Assembly: GCA_900660155.1 (NCBI GenBank)
Contig: CABFPE010000081.1
Location: 637,100-701,099, forward strand
Length of the DNA: 64,000 nucleotides
Origin: Hofstenia miamia
Taxonomy: Eukaryota > Xenacoelomorpha > Acoela > Hofsteniidae
Direction: 5' to 3'
Shown: positions 51,517-61,704 of the stretch, piece by piece
Layout of the letters: every line of letters starts with the position of its first letter
Numbering within the stretch: position 1 is the stretch's first letter
Notes under the pieces: model-generated
Told to the model about the DNA's origin: nothing
Seen by the model: only the letters and a program-made list of their open reading frames with translations
Database searches by the model: none
Program-made: the position numbers and the translations under genes

Positions 51517-51701
51517 AAAGTTCCACAAAGTTTTCTGAAGATTATTCCTCATCAAATACTTTCAATCGGCCAATTCCTTATCAACCTGGGGTTACTCATT
51601 GCATCCAATGTAGCGATAGTGATCACAGTAAGCAACTGCCACCATGCGCCAGCAATCCATTTCTGACTAGTGTTCCCTGTGAAGATACATCTTTCTGTTT
51701 T
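51517..51701 (+). CDS. Cys-rich exon, Ly6/uPAR-like first half
   Basis: Acceptor gatattttag at 51516 and donor TTT|GTAAGT at 51702 bound 185 bases open in one frame (phase 1 in, 0 out), 61 codons. The residues include HCIQCSDSDHSKQLPPC, then NPFLTSVPCEDTSFCF: five Cys starting C-x2-C, as in the first loop of Ly6/uPAR three-finger domains (L-x-C-x-x-C). About 26 polar residues precede them. The second half of such a domain (including the closing C-C-x-x-x-x-C-N) must be on another exon, which I could not find before 57385. The intron after it contains an 80-base gap. Assignment to the same gene as the stalk and membrane exons rests on order, strand and extracellular character only. Other small Cys-rich domains remain possible. 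Confidence 0.4.
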
Positions 51702-52333
51702 GTAAGTAATTTATTCATTGAATTGACTTACTAACAAACAAATTAACGCAACTTAAGCAAGAATTTTCCTTACATATATTTCACGTGAATGCCAAGAAGC
51801 TGTAGGGAGTAATTTAAATTATGACTTTGCAAACTGGCAAATTTGGGTTGATTTTGCTTTGTAATATATGACATATTTTAGCAGCACATCCTTCAGTCAT
51901 CAATGAAAAGTTATTTTAGATTTCATTTCTCGATTATTAGGATGAAATTGATGCCAAACAGTACTAAGAGGTACAAACGTTATATTCTTAGATATCAAAT
52001 CACATTCCCAACATAATAGCTGCTCCATATCTGATATCTTAGGTCAATGTCAACCATTAATTCAGTTGCAATACTACGTAGGTGTTTCTCTATCACTTAT
52101 CAAACAATAAAAAATAATTGAAAGTTCAAACAATAATGTTTTTAACGGATTTGTGAGTGTGTATGTAAAAGTTTATGTGAACTAAGATCTCGGAAACCAT
52201 TTGGGCAGATTCTTTATGAACCGAGAGAGTCTTGGGATTTCCAAAATTTAATATTAATTATGCTTGATTCATACTATGTAGCATTAATGATATTTTGCCT
52301 TATCTCAATTTTATCCAGTAATAACGAAGAGGG

Positions 52334-52357
52334 ATATATATATATATATATATATAT
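52334..52357. repeat. (TA)n microsatellite
   Basis: TA repeat inside the presumed intron. Confidence 0.85.
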
Positions 52358-52709
52358 GATAGTTTGCTAAGGCTTAACTTAGCCCATATACTAAATTTTC
52401 AATGTAATTAAATGATAATTTGCTAAAGCTCATCATAGTCCATATAAAACAAAGTCAACTTTAGAAACATATATTGGAGGTCGCCATATATTGAGAAAAT
52501 ATCTAGCACAATCAATTCAAAACATTAATAGAATTATTATGACATAAAATAATTCCAACATTTACTTTAACAAAGACATTTTCCCCTAACAAAGATCCTA
52601 TTCCGATGCACTTTACTTCCTACATTATTTACAAAAACAATTGTGATAAGTGTTCAGCTCTTGCATTGGGGAAACAAGGCTACATTTACACACCAGGTTT
52701 CACGAAAAA

Positions 52710-52714
<5 letters not shown>

Positions 52715-52742
<28 letters not shown>

Positions 52743-52852
52743 NNNNNNNNNNNNNNNNNNNNNNNNNNNNNNNNNNNNNNNNNNNNNNNNNNNNNNNNNN
52801 NNNNNNNNNNNNNNNNNNNNNNATATATATATATATGTATATATATATATAA
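52715..52852. repeat. (TA)n microsatellite containing an 80-base gap
   Basis: N at 52743-52822 inside a TA tract. Real sequence, possibly including a missing exon, could be hidden only if the gap estimate is wrong. Confidence 0.95.
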
Positions 52853-52859
52853 GTCTTCT

Positions 52860-55800
52860 TTTTAAAGATGATAAATTCAATTCACCTTTATGAAAAATCG
52901 TTATTTTTTGAGAGATTTTGAAATTTTTTGGCTGTCTTTTTAAATTTAGTCCAATTTGTTTATAAATTTATATTTTGGTTTTTATCATTGAGTAGCAATC
53001 AACAACAACAATCCATAAAACAATTTAACTGAAATTTTGACTACAAAAATATTAAAAAGGACGTTGCTAATTTCATGTATATAATTTGACAAACAATGCA
53101 CGTGACTTTTGCTGAATAAAATACAGTTTTGTTTGCCAGCTGAAATAATAAATTAGTTAAGAGACATTATAGTTATATGGTCTATATTTTCCCAAGGTCG
53201 ACGCACACAAGTTTTTGAATATTCAGTAGCAAGTATTTCTAAAAAATCGTATGTTATGTATATTTTTTAGAAAATTTTGACCAGCAAATACTTCCTAGCT
53301 ACTCTTCACTATTGATTGAATAAAGGATTTTTGAGGATCAATGTGGAAATAGAAACACGCCTTCTTTTTAGTATGAACAGCTTTTTGCTGTTTGCCAGTA
53401 AGGAACTTTGGATAAAATGACACGAATTTTTGTCGTAGAAATGGACAATCCATATAATATTTTAGTTGTCCGATATTAAAAATTTTAATCCAACTATTTG
53501 CACAAAACTTATTTGACATATTGAAAATTTACTCTGTCATTATACAAGTATCAACTATCACAATCTAAAATGAACACTAACGCGTTCTTTCTTGGGAAAT
53601 GGATACATAAGGACAACTATTATTTAAAATTGTATTAAATATCATCTTCTTTTTATTATGAGCCATTTTCTCTGCTAAGGTTTCTTTAAATTCAAAGAAT
53701 TTCAATATCAAATACGTTTTTCGATGTATGTCAAGGAAATCTTAATGGAGATGTTTCTATAAACGTTGGACCTATAAATAGTTTACTCAAATATGGAATA
53801 TAAAAGGAAGTTAATGTTATTTGTTAATACTCAGAAGCGTTAAAATGTGCAAAAGATCAATGGTAAAACGTTTTCAACATAATAATTCAAATTTTTTTCC
53901 TAAAAATGCAATAATTGTAGGATTTTTGTAATATCTTTATTTTAAGCATAAGTTGCCCCTTATGTTTATTAGACTGCAATGGGGATTTCTCGAAGCCTAT
54001 TAAGAAATTTGTAATCTTTGGATATTGACATCTCTATGGTTTACTTTTCTCACCTTTTGTGGTGAAGAAATATCCCAATACTTGAAATACCTGAAAATAT
54101 CACTATTTTTCAATAACAATTCCAATTTTAATAGAATCGTTCAATGTTTTCCCATCCATAATAAAAAACAGTGGCAGCAACAGGTAAACTAAATATTTTT
54201 TGCAAATATTCCTTCTAAAGTGCTTTTAGATATCATTATTGGTTAGCAAGTTATGATGGTATTTTCTGTACCAATACTGCCAATACTCTAGTATGTGTCA
54301 TTTGCAATAGCATTTTTAAATGAATTTTTGTATGCTTTTTTGTAGATGTTAAATGAAAATCTTAATAACTGTTTTCGCACATTATTGTCTTAATTAGTGC
54401 ATCGCGTGCATATTGAATTTAATTTACCGGAATTATCAATTTTAAATAGCTGTTTATATATCTTCAAAGATTATACAGCATTTGCACGAGTTGAATCTTT
54501 TTTAATTTTATTAAATACACATCGGTACAAGGTATAAATATCACACCAATGCAATTTCTAAGATACGAATCACAGACAAATAATATATAACTAAGAGAAT
54601 TGCTTCACTAAAATAAGAATGATGACGTTTAGAGCTAAGTAATTTTACAGTTTGAGACAAGTAGGAGAAACCTTCCATGTTGAACTAATTAATATAATTG
54701 TAGTTCTTTATTAAAATCTCGCTGAGAAAGTTTTTAACTGCATTAAGATAAATGAAAGGAAAAACATCTTTTAGCATCAATATTCGTTAGGGCAAACATC
54801 TAATAGCATCTAATATTATGAAAAAAATATGAACACTCCAAAAAAATAATTAAGAACGTTTCACTGAATAAGCAAACAAAAATAAACTATTTTTAAAATG
54901 GAAGTTTATTCAATGGATATATATATATATATATATATAAGCGGGATTGATTTTCCTAAAGAATTCGTGACACAAAAATTATTGGCATATTGAACATAAG
55001 AGCGGTTCTGGGCCTCAATCAGTCAATCACATCGAACTACAGCAGTTTTGATTTGTGTGGGTTCGCCTGGTTGAAGGTCGTTCTTTATGATAAATATATG
55101 AAATTTTATTAATAAATAAATATGTAACTATTAATACATTTATAGTGCATCATATTGGGCTAGGATAAAAAAACGTTAGTGTTAGATAAATACTAAACAA
55201 TTTTATCCAATTGGAAACTTATAGTTTTTTCATAGATTAATTGTTTCAAAGAAAATTTTTTTGATTGCTTAATAGCATCTCACTGTTTTTAGCAGACGAT
55301 GAATATTTTATGCATTGCCATTTGTTCTGCCTAAGAATCTTAAATGTATAATAGAAATAATTTACTGTCTTTAAAACGGTGGCTGCTAACATTTACAATG
55401 ATTATCTGCAGAATCAGTTAATTCAACAATTCCTTAGCAGACAAAATATTGAAGCATATCCCCTGTATATACATCAACCTTTATAAATATACAAATTTGA
55501 TATTTGAAAAAATTCAAAACAAAATGTAAAATGATGATTTTCAACAGCGTCTAAAAATCGCTATAATGAATAATTTCTTAGTAGGACAGCTAATTAAAAT
55601 ATCACTTAGTTACATCTTTAGAGCCATTGAAGGAAACTGTGCTAGTAAATTTTCATGTTCTTCATTTAATTAAGAATTTCTCCAGAATAACCTATATTGA
55701 TGCACAAGAAGAAATTAGCTAAAGCGTATTTTTATGAACTATTTACCTCTACACACTGTGCACTTACGTTGTTTAGTTAAAGATCAGTAGAATTATAAAA

Positions 55801-56150
55801 TGAATTGATAGATTTTCAGTTATATACAAATGCAGAAAGCAATTTCTTGTAATCATTAATAAACTATTAATATTTATCTAGTAATTATAGTAGAAAGATG
55901 AACAATTTTGTTAATGTTTAACTTTAGCAATTTTCAATATTATAGTCTTGAAACAATTTTCACAAAATATAATTATATTTTTTGTATACATGATTTTGTG
56001 GTACAAATTTCAAACCATTACCAATCCTGTAATACCTGCATTACCTCTATTTTGTTCAAAATTAGCAAAACTTTCAAATGGAATTCCTAACTTCATAGTC
56101 GTACTTACTTCAGATATGGTTACGAGCCGCAATCCGTGAATATCAGGAAT
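52860..56150. other. AT-rich presumed intron
   Basis: No exon with the needed phase (0 in, 1 out) and Cys content was found. (TA)n lies at 54920-54939. Confidence 0.5.
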
Positions 56151-56154
56151 CGTC

Positions 56155-56660
56155 TTCTTTAAACTGCGGAGGCTTAGTCAATCAGAACTTGGGATTTGGT
56201 GTTCAGTAGCGATAAATCTGCGTTCAACGATGGACAGGTGTGGATGCAACTTCGTTTAGTTGAGGATGAGCCCATAGTTTGTCATTGAAAATGTGAATCA
56301 TGGCGGCCGTCGTATTACCGTGAGGACTACATGTCAGTGTCAGCACAAAGACCATGATGATCTTAACAGTTGTGCTGACCATGCTTGGCAAACAGTAGTG
56401 GTTGTTTCAAGAAGATAATGGGTTGGCCATCTCAGAAGACTGATTTGAAATCCATAAATCACTTTTGCAATAATGTGGACAATGAGGAAAAGAATTGCCC
56501 GGCTTCGTACAAGCAGAAGCTGTAGCAAATAGTAAGCAGTGTAAGGCAGAACATTACTAAATACCAGTTAAACGGCTTGATAAACTAGATGCGATGACGT
56601 TGTCAGCTTGTCATTGATGTCAACAGCAACAAGCCCACTAAGTACTAATGAGATAAAAAT
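56155..56660 (+). mobile_element. Tc1-like transposase relic
   Basis: Plus-strand pieces in order: FNDGQVWMQLRLVEDEPIVC (about 56225-56285, like the FSDESRFN...DGRVWVRR...E region), FQEDNGLAISE (about 56405-56440, the FQQDNAPAHT box with the second catalytic Asp) and LPGFVQAEAVANSKQCKAEH. The C-terminal RCQLVIDVNSNKPTKY follows (about 56600-56645) and closely matches the Tc1 ending P-x-R-x-x-x-VI-x-x-x-G-x-PTKY. Several stops and frame changes are present. The inverted repeats were not found. It lies in the presumed intron of the membrane-protein gene. Confidence 0.65.
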
Positions 56661-57327
56661 TTGTTTTCATTTATAATTATACTAAATGCTTTTTATATAC
56701 TGTATACCTACATAGTTTGTAGTGTTCCTTCATGCTTTGACTGATAAACCTTGTTAATAAAATATTCACTGTTGATTCTAGCCTTCTCCCACTATATATG
56801 TATGTCGAACATGAGCTACAGTTGTCTCAATTATTCAGCAATTCAGGAAACTCTAAACTTTTAAAAAGTAATTCTTATTTCAGTAAGCAAGATAGAATCT
56901 CATAATCAATGTAATGATACCTATCCTAATTAATTTCTACGCAGCAATTGACATTTTTTCATACTTAAGTGAATTTCGAAAAAGTTTGATTCAATTTCAT
57001 AACCCCTTTGTATTATGTGGGATATATTGTAGTTGAGAAAGAACTTTGAATAAGTGATTAAAGAGTCTTTGTTGATACGGCATCTTCGCTATATTAGTAA
57101 ATTAAATGAATGGTAAAATATTCTAAGTTATGAACTTTCTAAGAGCTGCTAATTTTAGTCATTGACATCTGGAAAATCACAATACAAAAACTGTGGAAAC
57201 ATACCATTGAGAAGCGTAGACTTTATGTTCAGCGAGGAACAAAGAACTTTAGGACAATTCTTCGAAGTTTTTTTAGAAGATGGTAATGTTTAATTCTAAA
57301 ATTATTAATATTTATATGTAAATATAA

Positions 57328-57331
<4 letters not shown>

Positions 57332-57365
<34 letters not shown>
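57332..57365. repeat. (TA)n microsatellite next to an acceptor
   Basis: TA repeat ending about 20 bases before the acceptor at 57384, so it forms part of the 3-prime end of the intron. Confidence 0.85.
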
Positions 57366-57367
<2 letters not shown>

Positions 57368-57384
57368 AGCCATAGCAATTTTAG

Positions 57385-57480
57385 ATAATTTTTCAATTGA
57401 AACCACAGATGTGATTGTAATAAATGAATATTCTAGTCCAAGCACCAAGGCTTCACTCGAAGCAACAACTTCAACCTCAA
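57385..57480 (+). CDS. Ser/Thr-rich stalk exon
   Basis: Acceptor caattttag at 57384 and perfect donor TCAA|GTAAGT at 57481 bound 96 bases open in one frame, phase 1 at both ends. It encodes FSIETTDVIVINEYSSPSTK followed by ASLEATTSTS, a Ser/Thr-rich, Cys-free sequence typical of an extracellular stalk. Its single trailing base A joins to GC of the next exon to make Ser. A symmetrical phase 1-1 exon is the standard form of exons in extracellular proteins. The exon before it in the gene is not certain. Confidence 0.45.
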
Positions 57481-57489
57481 GTAAGTTAA

Positions 57490-59785
57490 AAAATACTTTT
57501 GATGGCAACTTTTTATAGACGTCAAGTTATCCCATTGCTATGCGGAAACAAACTAGAGGCATTAATTTCATTATTCATAATTTTGTTAGCATAGTGAAAA
57601 ATATTTGCTATATTCATTAGAAATCAATAGCTACAAGAATTAAGCTTTAAAAAATTTCAAGATTTTGTAGCAAGTGTTTGAATTCTGGTGGCGATATCAC
57701 AAAGTAATTCAATGACAGTGCATTGCTTTGAAGATGTAAGACTATTTCTTCATAGCTTGAAACATTTCCAAAGTACTTAATGAGCAATAAAGGTTTGTTT
57801 CATTGCTACATATACCTAACAAAAAGCTTAGCAATTTGTATGTATACACACTTACAAACATCATGTCATGCAATTGATTGTTGAATTAGCCACGTTTCCA
57901 ATAATTTATGGTTTCTCATTCAAATATTCGAGGTTAGTTCTGTTAAATGAACATATTTTCAAGATAGCTGCTTTGAAGTTTTGTTTAGTTGTTGATTTTT
58001 AAATTTAATAATTCTAATATGATTCATGCATTTATCTAAATTGCAGCCATTTCATGAATTGTGTCAAAATATCTATATATGAAACAAAATTGCTTTTTGG
58101 TTAGGCAGAGATGCCATGTTTAAGAGGTGAGATTTAGCAATGCTTGTTGAGAAATCTTCTAACACAGCCTAAGCACTTTTTGCAAAACTGTTGGCCAAAA
58201 AAACAATAAAATACAAAATCTTGTGCTTAATAAAATGGTATATTTTGGACAATTTGAAATATTTTAGCAAAGTAGTTATTAATTGAAAAGTTACGAAAAT
58301 TTGGTTGACTATTCTTCCGAAATGACTTCATCGATAAGCAACTCCATGTTTATTATTTGTTAATGTATCGCGTAGAGCATTCTAATCAGGCAAAACGGTC
58401 ATCGTAAAAATCAATTTATAGATACACTTTACTCACCATATTTACATATTCAGCTGTTTGCAAAACATTTTTTAAATATTGAATGACATGTGCAAGCACT
58501 TACCTTAAATTTTTTTATTTCTAATTACTGTACTTTGCAAATTAACCAAAGTATATTTGGCAAATAAACATTTGTACAGGTCAAGTGTTGACATATAAAC
58601 TTTATATTTACATGTAGTTAATAAAATTATATATGTTTGCTTGTCATTTTGTCATTGAAGATGTGCATAAGGTCTTTGAAAATAATATTTTGTTTGTTAA
58701 GCAAGTGATTGGCATTTTATTTGATTGATTGATGCAATATTGTGTATATAATATAGTTCCGAAACCCTTTACTTCCGCTAGTGTCAAACATTGTTATGAA
58801 TGTTTGTGCTATAATTAAACATTAAATTAAATTTTTTATGTAATACCATTTTTGAAAATGTCTGGTATTAGTTTATGATATTTAGGTTTCAATGTGTTTT
58901 ATATTTGCTACGACATATTTCATGACCAAATTTCAATTATAAATTAAATATATAAGTATGAAATTCAAGAACAACGTTGCATAGTAGCCGAACTATAAAA
59001 TATGAAAAATCCCCCTACACCGCGGATAGTGGCCACGTTTTCAATTTTCAAATCAGGATGTATAGCATTTGTACTGCACTTAGAAAAGGAATATGAAGCA
59101 CTTTCTTAATTATCTTGCGACTATTTTGAGGCTATGACGTCACACTAGCACAAACGCCTAATACACATTAAGAATATCACAAATAGAACATTTACAGAAA
59201 TCGATAAAAGATATGTACCAACCTTATGTGACAAGTTCTGACTTCCAATAAGCTCGAAACGTGAAAGTCTGAGAACGTTTGACCCACAAAAATCATAATT
59301 CATTTAAAATGGCATAATTCGAATTTTGGGAGTAGTCGCTCTTCTTGCTGTAACAGAACTAACGTCGATTTTTGTTGTTTTCAATAGAAAAATTGGAGAG
59401 AGTTTAGTAGCACATCGTTTTGAAAGGGCTAAAACACTCTGATTCATATTAATTTATCAATTTACATGTGAGTGCACAAATTATTAGTTCTGCTTAAATT
59501 ATAATTTAACATGAAGCATGTGATTGATGCCTTTTTGTATTATGACCTTAGACACTCAAAGCGCCCAAATTTTTCGATTTTGGATTGAGTTAAGGAAACG
59601 TTTTAAAGATAAAGATGATACTACATTCAAAGATTCGAATTATATTAAAAAACCTTCTACTAAGCATTTCTTTAAAATCATAGATATTATACACATTGAC
59701 ATTTAACTGTTCTGAGAATGAAAAACATTGTTCTCATGAGATATGGAGTAAGAAAATTTCAAATATTAACATTCTAAATACTGTT
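57490..59785. other. AT-rich presumed intron
   Basis: Nothing recognised apart from a more GC-rich stretch at about 59010-59400 that looks repeat-like (contains TGACGTCA near 59138) but has no second copy in the window. Confidence 0.5.
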
Positions 59786-59790
59786 AATAT

Positions 59791-60306
59791 TACAGGGTGC
59801 TTCCGATTTCGATACTGACTTTATCAAAGCTATGTAGGAAAAAATCACTTCTAGAAAATTCATAAAAAATACTTTTGATAAAAATATTATTCAAAGTCTG
59901 TAACAATGACCACATGACACACATCAAGCTAATATCCCATTGCTTGGCAAATGCCTCCAATTTAGGCCTATTGTGTAGTCAATGTTTGCAACAGCTTTTG
60001 TTATTCCATATTCAGATCATCCATGTTTACTAGATTGCAAAACAGACAAACAGACATGCTCTTTCGCATGTCCCAACAAAAAGAAACTGCAGAGTATGCT
60101 ATCTGGAGATCTGGGAAGTCAGCTCTGTTTTTTCCAAATTAAATCAAACCAAGCACTTCTGGTTGAGTAAACACCATTACTGGATCAAAGAAGAAATGAA
60201 AAAATTTATACTCTTACAAAAAAGTGTTAAAATTTTAAAACTACCATTTATATTTCAGCAAATATGAGGACGTGAAGTGCTCCCAAGACTTTTGGATCAC
60301 CCTGTA
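59791..60306. mobile_element. Short mariner-ended element
   Basis: The left end TACAGGGTGCTTCCGATTTC and the reverse complement of the right end, TACAGGGTGATCCAAAAGTC, share the first nine bases and about 14 of 20 overall. TA lies at each end. The same TACAGGGTG start is found on the mariner at 11 kb. The 516-bp body has no recognisable transposase box, so it is an internally deleted or MITE-like copy. A plus-strand frame inside (59982-60170) with DHPCLLDCKTDKQTCSFACP is Cys-rich but probably accidental. Confidence 0.55.
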
Positions 60307-60617
60307 TATGCACAGAGAGCTTATCTTTTAGCAACTAGGCAAATCATTTGAAAATCAACTACCATAGAAATACTAGAATTGTCCATTAACAACGTTTGTT
60401 AGGTAAAGCCTACATACTAGAGAAATGCTAAGGCTTCTTTGATTTTAATATTGATACGCCTGTGGATTTGGAAATTGCGGTTATATTGTAATTTAGGGTT
60501 CACGACAATATTAAATACGGCCCCAACCACAGTTGCCACCATAGATGAAACTGGAATTTTTCAAAGGATAGAAAGTAAAATTCTCATAAAATTCTAAAAT
60601 TTTCAATGTGTTTATAG

Positions 60618-60905
60618 GCCTGGATTCTGGTTGGAAAATAATAATTTTCACTTTCATCGTCATATTCGCGATAATATTTATTCTTTTTCCACTAATTTTC
60701 TGCTTTCGAAAGTGTTGCCTGCAAAAGCCGCGTAAGTTAATCATTATAACTGTATTCAACAATTATTAGTTTATATAATTATCTCATATATATTTGATAC
60801 TAAAAGGGCTTTGAATGTAGAAATTCTAGTGTTTTACTATTGGTAATCATAATAGTGATGAAGATTCTGAAGAACGGCTACCAAACAACCGAGAACTGTA
60901 ATTAA
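60618..60905 (+). CDS. Transmembrane exon and C-terminal tail exon
   Basis: Exon 60618-60731 has acceptor gtttatag and donor CCGC|GTAAGT. It is phase 1 at both ends and reads LDSGWKII, then a hydrophobic run to about IFILFPLIFC (roughly 22-24 residues), then FRKCCLQKP. That is one membrane-spanning helix followed at once by basic residues and a Cys pair (a possible palmitoylation site), the layout of a type I single-pass protein. In phase it follows the stalk exon at 57385-57480. The tail exon is taken as 60856-60905 (acceptor cataatag): in phase it reads MKILKNGYQTTENCN and stops at 60903. Another frame of the same bases reads DEDSEERLPNNREL and also stops, but needs a different phase. ATTAAA at 60901 may serve as the polyadenylation signal. 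The protein is not identified. Confidence 0.5.
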
Positions 60906-61229
60906 ACATATCAAGAGGTAAAAAATGAAAGTCATCTTATTCCAAAAAACAAGGTCTATAAATGTTAATGAAATGAGCACAGAAGAATTGTAATTATATA
61001 AATAATATCATATGTCTTAGAGCAGACGAGTACTTCCAAAAAATTATGACAAATGAGTCAAACCCGCAAAGGATAGCAACAAATTGTAATTTTAGATTGT
61101 GTAATAATTTGGATTTAAAGCATGCTAAAAAATACAAATACGATTTCTGGAATGAACTATTGAACTGAGCTAAGTATATTCTAGAAACTAGTTTTAGTCA
61201 AATGAATTAACCCTAAGATGCCCAAGGTA

Positions 61230-61563
61230 GTATCAACCTGGGGATTTTTTGTAACACTTTTGGAGTTATGTGAAAGTAAGTCTTTTATGAATGACAATGA
61301 TGATAGCTGGCTAGTGAATTACATTCAACGATGCATAAGAACACAACATCCAAAACAAACCACAATTGATCAAATGCTACAATCGCACAAAAGACCAAGT
61401 TGATACTGCCGATCAAAGTTTAAGATGCTATACACGTCGTTCAATTATATTTATGTGACCCCAAAATGACTTTAGAAACATTGTAGATATTGGAGCTTTG
61501 AATGCCTACATTATCTGCATGAAATCGTTAGGGACCAGGATGGCGTTCCTTATGCAATTATTA
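61230..61563 (+). mobile_element. piggyBac-type transposase relic
   Basis: After a run ending QTTIDQMLQSHK (61350-61390) one frame gives DQVDTADQSLRCYTRRS, then after a stop QNDFRNIVDIGALNAYIICM and a MAFLMQLLK end. This matches the piggyBac order KGGVDTADQMLR-x-YS-x-x-R-x-x-x-RWP-x-x-x-FFN-x-LD-x-x-x-xNAFI. At least one frameshift and one stop are present, and the N-terminal two thirds are absent or unrecognisable. It lies about 320 bases after the last exon of the membrane-protein gene. Confidence 0.7.
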
Positions 61564-61607
61564 AAATAATAGTGTGCAAACAACTTTGGATAAAAAAAGG
61601 AATTGGT

Positions 61608-61612
61608 ATATA

Positions 61613-61700
<88 letters not shown>
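61608..61700. repeat. (TA)n microsatellite, longest uninterrupted
   Basis: A TA repeat of about 90 bases with one GTATAT interruption near its start. Confidence 0.95.
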
Positions 61701-61703
<3 letters not shown>

Positions 61704-61704
61704 T

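Noticed and set aside
51755-51860. Apparent continuation of the Cys-rich exon after a 50-base intron with a TACTAAC branch point (ISRECQEAVGSNL)
   Set aside because: The frame is out of phase with the preceding donor for both available acceptors.
52606-52700. KNNCDKCSALALGKQGYIY frame, like a GIY-YIG start
   Set aside because: No further nuclease residues and the frame runs into (TA)n.
54990-55090. GC-richer patch possibly a tRNA (GGTTCGCC)
   Set aside because: No cloverleaf stems can be drawn around it.
61218-61403. 61-codon frame as an independent gene
   Set aside because: Its end overlaps the piggyBac-type transposase in another frame; better explained as part of that relic.
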